From assembly GCA_029204225.1 (NCBI GenBank), contig CM055108.1, positions 48,054,897 to 48,118,896 of the forward strand: 64,000 nt of DNA, in the 5' to 3' direction. Numbering within the stretch: the stretch's first letter is position 1; every line of letters starts with the position of its first letter. Positions 46,001 to 58,013 of this stretch are shown one piece after another. The position numbers and the translations under genes were made by a program. The stretch is from Diphasiastrum complanatum. Taxonomy: Eukaryota > Streptophyta > Lycopodiopsida > Lycopodiales > Lycopodiaceae. The notes beneath the pieces are model-generated. The model did not search any database. It was not told the DNA's origin and saw nothing but the letters and a program-made list of their open reading frames with translations.

Positions 46001-48604
46001 TTCCTTGTTAGTAGCTTGTATGACTGATAGCATTGTCGATTTATCATTCTAGTGTACCTCACTTAAAACGCTTCCGCAAAGCTAAAATTTGTATTCGAGG
46101 TATTTGTGCATGGCTAGGGAATCGATTTAATAATGGCATATTTTCTAATGAGTACAAAATGTACATTACCATTGTAGAGAGAAGGCAAGACTATTTTAAG
46201 CATGTTTTGCCTTGTTGGTGGATCTCAAAATCTTGAGGTCAATGCTAGGGTTGATGGAATATTTTAGGGTATTGACTTTAGGTTTAGGTCAATCAAGGTT
46301 GAATGGTAACCCTAAATCTGAGATGGATATGTATATATATCTATGAGATTTTGTCATAGATCTTTCACTTTCCTTGACATTGCTTTTGTGTGGCGAGTTA
46401 GAGCTTTGATATGTGAGTGATCTTATGCATTTATTACATTGATTGCTAGTTCTAAAGTTGATTACAGGTTCTTGAAGCTTGCCGAAATTTTTTATGGAGT
46501 GTTTGATCAAGTCTATGTGCCTAAAGTGGAGTTAAATGCCAAGATAGTTTTGGTAACTACTTTTGAAATGTGTAGACTAAAAAGATTGTTTCATGGCATT
46601 TGCATGGCCTTGAGTGGAGCCCCTTGTTGTGCAAATTTTCTATCTAGTTAAGGAGGAAGAGCTAAAAACTATGCATTTTTTGCAAATCTCAAAACTTCGA
46701 ACACATTGCACATTGGCACATTTTCTCTCATCTATCCCTCTCTCTCAATAAAAGTAAAACAACCTTTCAAAATTTACCAATTATAAATGCCAATATTCAA
46801 AACATATAGTGTCACAAGATATGCTTTACTCTTATAACTCTCTCTCTCTCTTGAAGATTCTAAAGGTGGCATTGCCTAGAATTATAAGCTTGTTTGGAAG
46901 CTTCTACATCTCCTTCCAAATCCAAAATCTTGGCCATTGACTGCTATATATCTCAAATTGATCTATGTGGCTAGTTACATGAAGTTGAATTTTCAAATTT
47001 ATTTGCATTAGAACTTTATAATATGAGTTTTCTAATGAACAATGATGTCATTGCAATGTGCAAATGTGCCTGCTAGAATTTTAAGTTGGAGTTTTGTATG
47101 TGTGAATATGAAAAGTTGCCAATCAATGTTGGAGAGTAATGTCTACATGATTCAAATTGCAATCATCATCTAAGACCAAGAAATTTACAAGGGCACATTA
47201 TGCTTATACAAGAATCTAACCACAAAAACTTAACGAAAGTCTGTTTCCATGATTGCAAATACACACAATATAGTAGCACAAGGAACATTCTGTGGGAAAC
47301 CAATAACCATATCAACATGTTTCTTTTACACTCGCAAACTTTGATAATTCAAGTGTCCTAATATTTGTGCCACAATTTACTTTCAATACCAACTTGAGCT
47401 ACGCAAGCACTCTGCTCATTGAACAAGCATGCAAACGATAAAGCTTTCTTGAAAGTACTCCATCTATCACTTTAATTAAATCCTTCATCTCACTTGAATT
47501 ACTTTAAGGCATATATGCTTGCACCATTCCTTTGCCTTTATGCCATGACCATAGTTGTTTTTCGACTTTAGATTTGATCCATCACTTAAAAGTGTGAACT
47601 TTGTAAATCATTCCCAATGAGTCATGATGGGCATAGAAGGCCTCAAATCTATGTAGCACCCATCATCTAATTCCTCACTTGATATAGAAGCAAAGAAAAG
47701 CTCATATTTGACAATAGCATCATGTGAACTCTCCTCAACAAAATTACTAGCTTGTCTCTTCTTTTAGTTGTTCTTATGCTTTTTGCACGAAATGGCCACA
47801 TTTACCACAACAATTGTAGTTTCCATCCGACTTTCAAACAACCCCTAAATCCTCCTAGTTTCATTTAGAAAATGAAATACTAGTCTTAAAAGGTACTTCA
47901 AATTGCACAAACCAAGATGTACTACAAAACAATCAACAAATTTTCTCTCATTCGTTTTAGACCCAGCTTGCCTGATATCATTGTTGTGCATTTTTTTCTC
48001 AGCAAAGCACACCACATTTCTTTGCAGTAATGTTATCCAATTCCACACAAGAATTGCTATTCACTGTCACAGTTAAATAACATTTGTAGTAGCCATTTTA
48101 GATAATCTTTATGTCCATATCAACATATGCATTAGAAAAGTTTTCAATTTTAAACACAATTCTTTTAAGTAGTTTGTGTCAATTGCTAAATAATAATTTT
48201 TTATCCATATTTAGCACTTCTATGATCAGCTCTCCTAGTCAATCTAGCAAGAATTTTGTGAACAATCTTGGGCCAAGTGCAAGGCTAAGTTGGATTCCAC
48301 TGATGGTACCAAAGTTGATCATGCCTTGCATGAATCTTGAATCTCGGTGTATTTTTTTAAATTGAATTGTGGCATAATTTTGAATCAATAATTGCACAAT
48401 GGTACACTACCTTTTGTGTGCATGGAGACGTGCATCTATTTTAAAACCTTGGCGAATGTATACATGCAAAACTTTTTAGAGACTATACATGCCTTTTGGA
48501 AGTGGGATCTTTGAGAATTGAACTTGGGTGGGTGCATGGCAAGATGGAATTAAGATTAAGTTATGCAATGCACATAAAGTTCACCTAAGTAGGTCACTTG
48601 TAAT
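46001..48604. other. Intergenic, no gene seen
   Basis: No open frame of convincing coding character. A stretch around 46,450-46,640 weakly recalls a gypsy reverse transcriptase, but I do not claim it. Confidence 0.5.
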
Positions 48605-48937
48605 TGTGGGTTTTGTTTTGCTTTTTGCAATGGGCATTTCATAGCCCCATAGTTAGTTAAAGGTCTGAGTCATGTGAAGTGGTTAACCGTTAAGGCTTAG
48701 GGGCTAGTGACCCAATTTTTGTAGGATCTTGATGTGAAAAAGGGGAGTAACCCTTTCTTGGAATATGTACACAAGACGTGATATAATGACGAGAACACCA
48801 TGTGGTGCATACGCTTTTTGCCATTGTCGTTTGCATTCATCGCATAGCAATTATTTTGTCTTTGATGTGATTGATTTGACCACATAAAGCGCAATTAGTA
48901 GCAGGATCGCTTGTCCTTGCAGGAATCAATTCTCACA
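48605..48937 (+). repeat. Left LTR of the 48.6-52.0 kb copia
   Basis: 333 bp, alignable over its whole length with 51718-52033. The left copy carries small extra segments, for example near 48,760 and 48,825. Confidence 0.9.
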
Positions 48938-51717
48938 AAGGTGACGGGCCCATGCGTGCGACCACTGCGCATTCAAGAGAGATTGAAGGAAAGTAACAAA
49001 GCTATAGGTGACGAGAGATGGAGAATCAGACGACCAATGGAGCCGGAGTCATTGGGCAAATCGAAGTACTTCATAACGTTCATAGATGATTTTAGCAAGA
49101 AGACATTCCTTCACTGCATCAAGACCAAAGATCAAGCAATAGAGAAGTTCAAGGAATTTGTGAATGAAGTCGAGACGCAGCAACAGCTTACAAAAAAATC
49201 GCTTTCCAAACAAGCTGATGCGAGACTCGACACTTAACACTATATGGAGTGGACAGAAACCATCGGTTGAACATATGCGTATATCTGGATGCAAAGCATA
49301 CATTCACGTGCCTGAGGATACACGAAAGAAGCTAGATCAGAGAGGTGTTCCAGGCGTTTTTGTGAGATATACCGGTAACGCACAGAGATACAAAATCTAT
49401 GATCCCAAAGGGAGAAAGATAATAAATACTGTCACAAGATGTTGTTTTCGACGAAGATGAGGAGACTGAAGAAGGTCCATCCGCAAGTGGTAATCATGGA
49501 TGTTGGATGGGACGACATGGTCAGAGAAAGGGAGGACATGAGAATAGCAGGGAATGAGGCAACGGAGCAAGGAAGGGAGGAAAGGACCACAGTCCAAGAG
49601 ATGCTGCAAGACCAGGGAAAGGAGGCCACCAAAGAGATATGTGGACATGGGACTCATAGGGCAGAAACAGGAGGTTGGAGACACAATCAAAGAACCTGAT
49701 CCCTGGTCGGATGCTAAGGAGAGTGCTGAGTGGGATCATTGGGAAAAAGCCATGCAAGAAGAACTGCAATCGATCCATACGAATGAAGCGCGGGAGCTGG
49801 TGGATTTACCTCCAAGAAGGAAGGCAATCGGAAGCGAATGGGTTTTTAAGGTAAACTATACAACAGATGGAGGAGTACCTGGTTTCAAGAGGCTTTAATT
49901 AGATTGAAGGGGTGGATTACCAAGAGACATTTGCGTCCGTAATGAAGATGAATTCATTCAGATTACTTGCAACAATAATGAACATGGAGATAGAGCAAAT
50001 GGATGTGAAAACAACATTCTTACACGGGAGATTGGAGGAAGTATACATACATCAACCGGCAAGCTTCGATGATGGGACAAGAAAGGTATGTCGCTTGAGA
50101 AAAGCATTGTATGGATTAAAACAATCCTCAAAAATGTGGTACTTAAAGATTGATGAGTTTTTCTTGAGTATTGGCTTCAAGCGTTGTCACTCAGATAACA
50201 GTGTATACGTCCTTAAAGAAGCAGGGGTATTCATGGTCATTGCTCTGTATGTGGATGATATCATCATTGTTGGAGACAACAAAAAAAAGGTGAAAGACAT
50301 AAAAAATTCACTCAAGAGGAGATTTGAAATGAAGGATATGGGAAAAATACATTACTGCCTGGGGATTCAAGTAAAGAGGGACAGGGAAAATGGGGTAACA
50401 TAGATGGGGCAAGAGAAATTCATAAGCACCATCATCAAGAAATTCAAAATCTTGGAAATTGTTTTGCAACAATTCCTCTTTTATCTTCCTCCAATCCCTT
50501 TTGGAGCACCATTCAGGCTTCGTGGGATTCCTCACGGCTCTTCTCATCAATTGCCTTTTGTTTCGAATCCAAAGGCACATTGAATTCAAGGCCCAAGTCT
50601 TACTAAAAGCATTGGATTGAGGGAATTCAGAATATAAAGTCTCTATTATTTTATTTTTGTCTTGAAGCGATTGGGAGGACCAATCGATCATGTAATCTTT
50701 ACAAAAATATATAGCAACTAAATCATGCAAATGGGCATGAACTACATTGCCACGCGTATTTTTATAACTCCACCACATGGATTAAGATCATAATACACAC
50801 TACACAATTCTTGAGAAGGGGCATTTTCGGAAGCCCTTCTGTCGGATGATTCACCCGAAGAAGATAACACGAAGATTTTTTTATTCTATCTCTTTGTTGA
50901 GAAGATAGATTCTCAAACCACTCTTGATTATATTCCCATGTTAGCACCCCTTTGGATCCAAACATTAGGCTTTGGAGATGTGTCCCACAAATCAGCAAGA
51001 GAGGAAAGAGATGTGTCAACGTCCTTATAGGTGATTGGTAGGATCGTTGATGTATGCTATGATAAGCACTTGACCAGACATTGCAACGGTAGTCACAAAG
51101 CTTAGTCAATTTCTAACGGATCCAGGCGAAGAACACTGGGAGGTTGGTAAGAGGGTGGTCAAATACCTGAAGGGAACTAAGGATTTTGGACTGGTATTTA
51201 GAAAAAACGAACAAGGTCATGCTAGGGTATGCTTATTCGGACTGGGCAAGGGATCAAGATGATAGGAGATCCACATGCAGATATGTATTCATGATAGGAG
51301 GAGGATGTGTGAGTTGGAGCTATAAGAAACAGGCATCAACGACACTATCATCGACTGAAGCCGAATACATGGGGGTATCTCATGCTACGAAGGAATATGT
51401 GGCTGAAAAACCTAATGGACGAATTAGGTGTTGTGGCTGATGACATGAAGTTGTTGTGAACGACAATCAAGGCTACTTGTTCTTGAGCTAAAATGCAAGG
51501 CTCCACAAAAGAAGCAAGCATATTGCAATACAATATCATTTCGTGAGGGATCTGGTCCAAGAAGAAACCCTTCGCTTCGAATTCTGCCGAACAAAACAGA
51601 TGCTAGTAGATATTATGACAGAACCATTGTTGAGGCTACGTTTTGTCACCTTGAGGAGTTAGTTGGGAATAGAGAGTGTGAGTGATGGCACAGGAGGATA
51701 TGAAATGAGAGAGGGTA
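48938..51717 (+). pseudogene. Copia pol remnant (integrase, RT, RNase H)
   Basis: Integrase remnant FITFIDDFSKKTFLHCI (about 49075-49125), then its C-terminal part (ISGCKAYIHVPEDTRKKLDQRG, 49280-49345). The reverse transcriptase frame 49912-50403 carries EQMDVKTTFLHG, YGLKQSSKMWY and the catalytic ALYVDDIIIVG, ending MGKIHYCLGIQVKRD. A foreign piece interrupts at about 50450-50975. RNase H resumes at LVGSLMYAM (51035) and DIATVVTKLSQFLTDPGEEHW, then AYSDWARDQDDRRS and [10 protein letters not shown] (51340-51375). Stops at 49236, 50401 and 51029 and frame changes make it non-functional. Confidence 0.88.
50450..50975 (-). mobile_element. Foreign insertion inside the copia pol, unknown type
   Basis: Here the copia frame stops and about 530 bases with protein-like character on the opposite strand appear. 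The minus-strand frame up to 50778 reads LHDLVAIYFCKDYMIDWSSQ, FSKTWALNSMCLWIRNKRQ and PEWCSKRDWRKIKEELLQ. The basic, tryptophan-rich composition is like a DNA-binding or transposase-associated protein. About 15-20 copia residues seem to be lost at the junction. I do not recognise the family and could not find terminal repeats or a target-site duplication. Confidence 0.5.
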
Positions 51718-52033
51718 TGTGGATTTTGTTTTGCTTTTTGTCATTTCATAGCCCCATAATTAGTTAAAGGTCCGAGTCATGTGAAGTGGTTAACCATTAA
51801 GGTTTAGGGGCTAGTGGCCGAGTTTTTGTAGGATCTTGATGTGAAAAAGGGGAGTAACCCTTGGCAAATGTACACACAGGACGTGATATAATGACGAGAA
51901 CACCATGTGGGGCATAGGCTTTTTGCCATGCATTCATCGCTTAGCAATTATTCTGTCTTTGATGTGATTGATCTGACCACGTAAAGCGCAATTAGTAGTA
52001 GGATCATTTGTCCTTGAGGAATCAATTCTCACA
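51718..52033 (+). repeat. Right LTR of the 48.6-52.0 kb copia
   Basis: 316 bp, pairs with 48605-48937. Followed directly by ATAAT, matching the GTAAT before the left LTR in four of five bases. Confidence 0.9.
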
Positions 52034-54056
52034 ATAATTGCTAGTCTATTACATCTCTCTAAGAAGATTTCATTCCTCTAATCAAGTTTAGATGTATTCA
52101 ACCACTATTCTCATAATAAACATTTGTGGATCACATAGCCTTGCTCACATGTGTGGGTGACTTCAAGTGCGAACACGAGCACTGTCTATTTCAAAAATTA
52201 TCCATCATCTTTGCAAGCTCAAAATCAGTGTTACCATGCACAGACCATAAAGGGCAGCAGTCCTTGGGAAACAGTCAGGAAACTTGCCAATGCACATTCT
52301 TGCCTTCACATGACAAGGCCAAAAGCATTCGTAATGCATGATATTCTAGTTGTGCCACAAGGTTAAAGGATATCAATTTCTAGCCTTGTAGTCCTTGTTC
52401 CCAGGCCAAAGTTTGTAGTTTGAGACTATGCAAAGAGAAACCATAGCAGAAATAATAAGAGCACCTGTTTCTGTTGATTCACTATTCATTACATTATAAT
52501 AGGGATCATCATAAACTCAAATGAAGAACAAATAATGCCACAGTTGGAGGCATAGTGAATTTTCACCTTGTTCTTGATCATGTGGACAGATTCTTGTTAC
52601 ATACAATAGAATAGTTTTGTCTATGTTATCTAAGTTATAATTCTTAAACAAGTCATTAAGAATTTCATTCTAGGTTAAAAATTTTCCTTTTAGATCACAA
52701 AAAAAATTGCTTGATGCTCAAACCAACTAAGAATGAACATAATTTGACCCATTGCTTTAGCCTAGGCATTAAGTACAATCCAGATACTAACCCTTGAAGT
52801 TAGTCATGGCCCCCCTGTCTAATTGCTGAATTCATCTGTTTGGTTGTGATTTTTCTTGTTACTGAGGGTCTGTTTGACTCAAATGCACGATCCTGTTCTC
52901 TATCTTCACACACTTTGCATGCTTAGGTCAAGAAGTTTTTTCTAAGAGCACTCACAATTTTCTGTTATTTATTGTATGATATGGCTTAGGCTGACAAGTC
53001 TTTTGCGTATTTTCATGTGCATTGTAGTTGTTAGGCCAGCTACACACTTTGCTGGAATTAGACATGCCTTGCAGAGCAAATAGAATTCTTGTTCTGGCAG
53101 GTGAAAGACCTTATGATGTAGAAGAATCAGAGACAATAAAAAAAACAAATCAAGATCGAGACTCCACAACCTGAGCTGTGTAATTTAAGAATCACTAGAA
53201 AATCTTATTTATTCTTAAGAAAGAAATCGTTGCATCTTTCAGCACTTAGAATGGTCAAGCGAGAAACCAAGCAAAAAAAAAGTTAAGAGGCATTTGAAAG
53301 AACTTGAATGGCAACTTTCACATTGTAGGAAGGGCTGCAATGGAGATCCAGTTATATAAAGGAGCTCCATCCATAATGAGCAGGTGTACTAGGGGTTCAT
53401 GCACTCAGCCCTCCAAAAGAGTGCTGCAATTATAGGTTTGAATGTTTGAACAGAGATGAGACCAGAGTAGAAGAATGGACAACACATTCAACGGACCACC
53501 AGTTCATCTCGTGCATAGCCAAATGCCAAGTGATGAACTGCAGGTAAATGTATATTGTGAACTTTAGTTGCCATATGCTCTCAAAAAATGGCAAGCAAAG
53601 CATTCACGTCTAGGGATGGAAACTGGTGATTTGGAGTAGACTTGATGGTACTAGAGTTAGCATGATTGAGTGTAACAGGATAAGCAGATCAGACATTCTG
53701 CAATGTTGCAGACCTGTAGCGTGAGTCAGGCTTTCCAATATCCAGTCTTGGAAATGTACAGAAGCAGTCCTATAGTAAAGAAATTGGCAAGCATTTAAGA
53801 GTGAAGGTGGGCAGGCAAGCAATGTGCTATCTCGACTTGAAGCCACTTTGCCTCAAGCAGCTGCATATGCTGGAAGCGAGCAAGCACTGATCTGATTGAC
53901 ATTCAATCTATCATATCCACATCCCATGTTGAAAAGCTTTCAGAGGGGAGAACCTTGCCATGAATACTTTACAGAATCCTATGTCATTGCCCATTACAAG
54001 GCAAAAGATCTCGCTTTCCTTCATTTTGATGGCTTGTCCTTCCAAACTTTTCCTGA
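52034..54056. other. Intergenic, probably includes a 3' UTR
   Basis: No gene recognised. The part nearest 54,057 should be the 3' UTR of the minus-strand gene that ends there. Confidence 0.5.
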
Positions 54057-56840
54057 TCACTCTCCAAGGGCACTTGCCTCACTAGAACATAACTGCACAG
54101 TTTGATGATCGGCATGTATAGCGTAATCTTTGCCAGTTTTAAAGAAAGGAGGCAAAGAGGTCTTGCGTTTCCTGATGATAGACGGTTTGAACATGGTAAA
54201 AAGTGGGCCTGATTGTGGACGATCAAATTGGCGTTCTATACAAGTGGTCCAAAAGTCTACTGATTGAGTGGAAGAAGTTGCAGTGCCAGGGAGTGTTTGC
54301 TGAGATAAAGGCAACAAATTTGCACTCATTTCAGTTCTCTGCACTGCATGAAAATCAGCACCCCTCGTGTGGCCTACTGATGTCGTGAGAGCAAGTACTG
54401 GATGTGACACAGCTGTCTTCTGTTCGTAAAATGCTCTAGATTGCATATCAGACTGGGTGCACCCTTTGGTTAATCTGCCACATCTGTCCGAGATTATTTT
54501 TGGCTCACTTGAAGCCTCAAAAGAATTGTGAGGCTCACAATTGACCCCTTCACATGCGGCTATATTACAATTGCGTGTGAACAAACTCTGTGCATTAAGA
54601 AAATGTAATGAAGATGATTGGCTGGATACCGTGTTTCCCATGGAAGGTGTTTTGCAACTTGGATCACTGTGAACATTTATGATCTCTTCCTCGCTTTGAT
54701 GAAGTGGATTACCAGGAGTGCTTTTATCCGGAGGCTGATGTGGCAAACGGAAAACAAAACTTTTTGGATCAAGTGTGCCTTTCATTGTAGCTCGCAGCGG
54801 CAAAGATAACTCATTTGTGAGTGTGCCAAGCTTTTGGAAGGAATTTGGCTGGCTTCTACCATTTTTTTCTCTCGTAACAGGTTGTGCTTTATGTGATGAA
54901 ATGCCACCAAAGTGAAAATCTGAAGTTCTAGCCAGAATAGATATATGATCACCAGTCCTAGGAATAATCAAACCCACATTATTGGAGGAAATAGCAGTGT
55001 CAGGAATGATGTCATAATTTAGACATGCCTCAGAAAGATGCCGTTGGACACAGTCAGCTTCATGGGTAAGATCTGAACTTGCTCCAGAATCAAAGACTGG
55101 AAAAGAGCAGACCATGGACCTTGTTCCTTTGTCAGCAAAACTTTGACACTTGCTTTGCAAGTACTTAAATTGACAAGCAGACACAGCTTTTTGTCCCAGA
55201 CCGACAGGTTGACCTCCTTCATTTGCAGAACCTTGCTTAGAGCTGGCTCTTTTCAAGTTGGCCCTTTTGAAGCTATTGTAACAGGGAATGTCTGTCGAAG
55301 TTGTAACTTGGTGTGAATGTTGTGACTTTTTATGAGGCGGCTGACGAAAAAGGGTTTGCCCTACAAAAGAATAGCGACCTGATGGTAGTCCTTTCCGTGA
55401 CATTAGGTGTGACCGCATTGAACCATCACCTACAGGCTGTTCTGACAATGCATTCATCAATAGCTTTTCTAGATAGGTCTGAGGTGGTTGTGAGATTTTA
55501 TTAGGCGATAGTGACGACATTTTTTGGGTAGAGGTTGCATCAGTTTTCTTTTGAGAACTTCTACGAGCAACATCTTTCAGTCTTCTGTAAGAAATTTGGG
55601 TTCCTGCCGAGCCTATTGGAGGGTTAGCTCTCCCTGTAGCTTCTGCACCATTATCAACTGCAATTGGTAATACAGGAACAGTGGAAACTGTTGAGCTCTG
55701 TGACTGATCGATACTTATTCTCACATTGGAATCTGTTCTTGAGGTGAAAACTGCACTCAAGTGAGGCAAAAGTTTTTCACAACCATTTTCTGTATCATTT
55801 GTCGACCCTGGTTGCTGATTCTCCTTTCTTCTCATAGATTCTCCTTTCTGATTTTTTGACGTGTATGAAGCTTTGACAAATATATCACACTCTTGTGTGG
55901 ACTCTATGTCTGAGAAATCAAATGTTTCAACTGCTTCTATAATGGCACGGTTTGTGCCACAAATACCAGTTGATAAGAGCTTCCCTGGTTGCCTCTCAGA
56001 AGTGTCATGTAGAGGTATTGTAGTTGATCTTTTATTGTTGGTTTCTGCAGCATCACAGCTTTCATCCCTTGGTAAATTCAGAGAATGATGCCACTCGTTG
56101 CCAGGTGGTGCTGCATCTGTCCTGCAACTATCGTCAACCATACGGCCCCTGTTTTTATCTGGTGCAATTATCCTGACTTTTCTTGAATAATCAATTTGCT
56201 CTGCTTCGATGAGAGTGGAAAACATTCTTTTATCATGCGAGCGAAATGAGCCTAAGCTACTGGTGGCACTATTACCGTAGTGCTCAAGATGTATGCCGAA
56301 TGAATCATGCAAAGGTAGATGATTTTCATGTTTGGATACACTTTCCTGACATTTAAGCTTCTTATTGGAAGAGATCATAGATCCAGATGCTACCTGTAAG
56401 ACTTCTATTTCCTTACTCTTACCACAATGATTTGCCATATATTTTCTTTGTTTTCCATGATCTTGTGTGTCACCGTGAACGGATACTCCCAACCTTGAGA
56501 TCTCAGATATCGTCATGTTTTTCTCATTGTTATCCTGCTCAAAACATACTTGGTTATGCTTCCCACATTCCAAGTCCAGAATGTTAAACGATCTACCTTT
56601 TTCTACAGGATTTTCCAGATCATCTGCTGTAGAGCTTGTCAGGCCAATGGATGTTGACATGTGCACATTCTTAAGCTGATCAAGGCATGGTACTTCTGCC
56701 CTTGAATAATCTTTGAAAATTTTATACACATATTTCCTGCACTGTTCAGATTGGCTGATGTTTCTTTCACAATCACCACAGCTGGAAGAATCTGACAAGT
56801 GCAACTCAAAACCTTGGCCATGGGCAAAACTAGCGTTTAC
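54057..56840 (-). CDS. Large terminal exon of an unrecognised disordered protein
   Basis: An open stretch of 927 codons plus TGA, by far the longest frame in the window. On the minus strand it follows CTTGCAG, a good splice acceptor at 56841-56842. The in-frame sequence upstream hits a TGA with no ATG, so it is most likely the last exon of a gene whose 5' exons lie at higher coordinates; translation from the first internal ATG (codon 61 of the exon) is the alternative. Composition is low in hydrophobics and rich in Ser, Gln, Asn and basic residues, suggesting a disordered nuclear protein. Short ordered-looking segments are SYRRLKDVARRSSQKK, PQTYLEKLLMNAL and, near the end, DFWTTCIERQFDRPQ and MFKPSIIRKRKTSLPPFF. 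No signal peptide, membrane segment or known domain was recognised. Absence of stops over 2.8 kb in such repeat-rich DNA argues for selection. Codon use looks unbiased. Confidence 0.75.
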   Translation of the reverse strand, partial: VNASFAHGQGFELHLSDSSSCGDCERNISQSEQCRKYVYKIFKDYSRAEVPCLDQLKNVHMSTSIGLTSSTADDLENPVEKGRSFNILDLECGKHNQVCFEQDNNEKNMTISEISRLGVSVHGDTQDHGKQRKYMANHCGKSKEIEVLQVASGSMISSNKKLKCQESVSKHENHLPLHDSFGIHLEHYGNSATSSLGSFRSHDKRMFSTLIEAEQIDYSRKVRIIAPDKNRGRMVDDSCRTDAAPPGNEWHHSLNLPRDESCDAAETNNKRSTTIPLHDTSERQPGKLLSTGICGTNRAIIEAVETFDFSDIESTQECDIFVKASYTSKNQKGESMRRKENQQPGSTNDTENGCEKLLPHLSAVFTSRTDSNVRISIDQSQSSTVSTVPVLPIAVDNGAEATGRANPPIGSAGTQISYRRLKDVARRSSQKKTDATSTQKMSSLSPNKISQPPQTYLEKLLMNALSEQPVGDGSMRSHLMSRKGLPSGRYSFVGQTLFRQPPHKKSQHSHQVTTSTDIPCYNSFKRANLKRASSKQGSANEGGQPVGLGQKAVSACQFKYLQSKCQSFADKGTRSMVCSFPVFDSGASSDLTHEADCVQRHLSEACLNYDIIPDTAISSNNVGLIIPRTGDHISILARTSDFHFGGISSHKAQPVTREKNGRSQPNSFQKLGTLTNELSLPLRATMKGTLDPKSFVFRLPHQPPDKSTPGNPLHQSEEEIINVHSDPSCKTPSMGNTVSSQSSSLHFLNAQSLFTRNCNIAACEGVNCEPHNSFEASSEPKIISDRCGRLTKGCTQSDMQSRAFYEQKTAVSHPVLALTTSVGHTRGADFHAVQRTEMSANLLPLSQQTLPGTATSSTQSVDFWTTCIERQFDRPQSGPLFTMFKPSIIRKRKTSLPPFFKTGKDYAIHADHQTVQLCSSEASALGE

Positions 56841-56842
56841 CT

Positions 56843-58013
56843 GCAAGATTAATCATCTTCCTTGATGTGCTTGAAATAATTTTAAGGTAACAACTGCACT
56901 AGAACATTCTGATTTAAGTCAAACTCTATGAAACCTGCTAGTACCATCAGTGCTTAACTAAAGCATTTTAACTAAAGCATTGCATATAACTGTCAAAAAC
57001 TGCATAAACTGCACAAATACAATATCCCGCTTAAAAGTTGCACAAATCACCGATTCAAAGGCAAAGAATCGGCGATTCTGAACCAATTCGGAATCGGCCG
57101 ATTCGAATCGGCTGGGGACCCGAATTTTTTCCAGGGATCATGAATCAGACATGAAACATTACTTGAATTCTTAAAGTACAGTGTAGAAAGTATGTAGTTA
57201 TGTATACAACCTATATGTAGAATATAGATCCTGAATTCATGCCTGGATACCTGAAAACCAAAAAAATTTGCAACTTGACCGATTCAGCCAATTCGGTTTC
57301 TAGATGGGCGGTTCGAATCGGTTTGAACCAGTCAAATCGGTCCGATTCGATCAGCCGATTCGAATCGGACATGAAACTATATGCTTAACCCAATGAAGAC
57401 TTTACTTAGAGTCTACTTTTAGGGATGACTTGTCAGCCACATGCAATTTAAACAGTACATAATCACAGTACTAACCAGATTAGCAAAACTTGAAAAAATT
57501 CGATTAAATTGCTCATGAAGTTCATCACACATTAGCCAAGCCTTTATGGTGACTCTTTTCCCTTCTATCTACCAACATATGTGTGCACTGAATTCTAAAC
57601 TATAAGAAAATGTATGCTTGCCGAAGATAGCTAGGGTTAGATTTGTAAGTGGAGAAACTTCTACAAGCATGTACTATGTAGAGGATAGCTAAGGCTAGAA
57701 ACTTATCAAAGGTGAAACAGAGCTACAGTTAACCACCCAGCCATGTACTTGTGAATATCACCACCAACCATACTCGGCATAATAATTTGTAAAAACTAAA
57801 AAGTTGTTATGGAAAATTCCAGAGAACCATCTAGACACAGAACATACCTGGTAATATGCAAACCATTGCCCACTTATATGTACAAAGGATATCTATATAG
57901 AATGTTTCAACATTAATGAGTTGACATTGGGCCTAGACACTAGCATGTTGTGTCTTATTGCTTCTAGAACTGTATAATGTACATTAGAGGACCATGTTCT
58001 TTTTGTTAGGAAT
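56843..58013. other. Presumed intron or 5' flank of the minus-strand gene
   Basis: No further exon recognised. It contains a cluster of CCGATTCGAATCGG-type palindromes at 57047-57373, listed separately. Confidence 0.45.
57047..57373. repeat. CCGATTCGAATCGG palindrome cluster
   Basis: The perfect 14-base palindrome occurs at 57098-57111 and 57355-57368. Between and around them GATTC, AATCGG and CCGATT are repeated about a dozen times in both orientations. It probably is a short, inverted-repeat-rich transposon remnant. Confidence 0.7.

Larger units (their letters stand above)
48605..52033 (+). mobile_element. Full-length but decayed Ty1/copia retrotransposon
   Basis: Bounded by two LTRs (48605-48937 and 51718-52033), each starting TGTGG and ending CTCACA. 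The flanking bases GTAAT before and ATAAT after are a near-perfect 5-bp target-site duplication. A purine-rich tract (AAATGAGAGAGGG) lies just before the right LTR. The LTRs differ by several substitutions and small indels, so insertion is old. The internal part is 2.8 kb and lacks gag, protease and the front of integrase. No usual primer-binding site follows the left LTR, which suggests a deletion there. Confidence 0.92.

Noticed and set aside
46439-46651. Weak resemblance to a gypsy reverse transcriptase (TTFEMCRLKRL then GICMALSGAP)
   Set aside because: Only one short match, no neighbouring domains.
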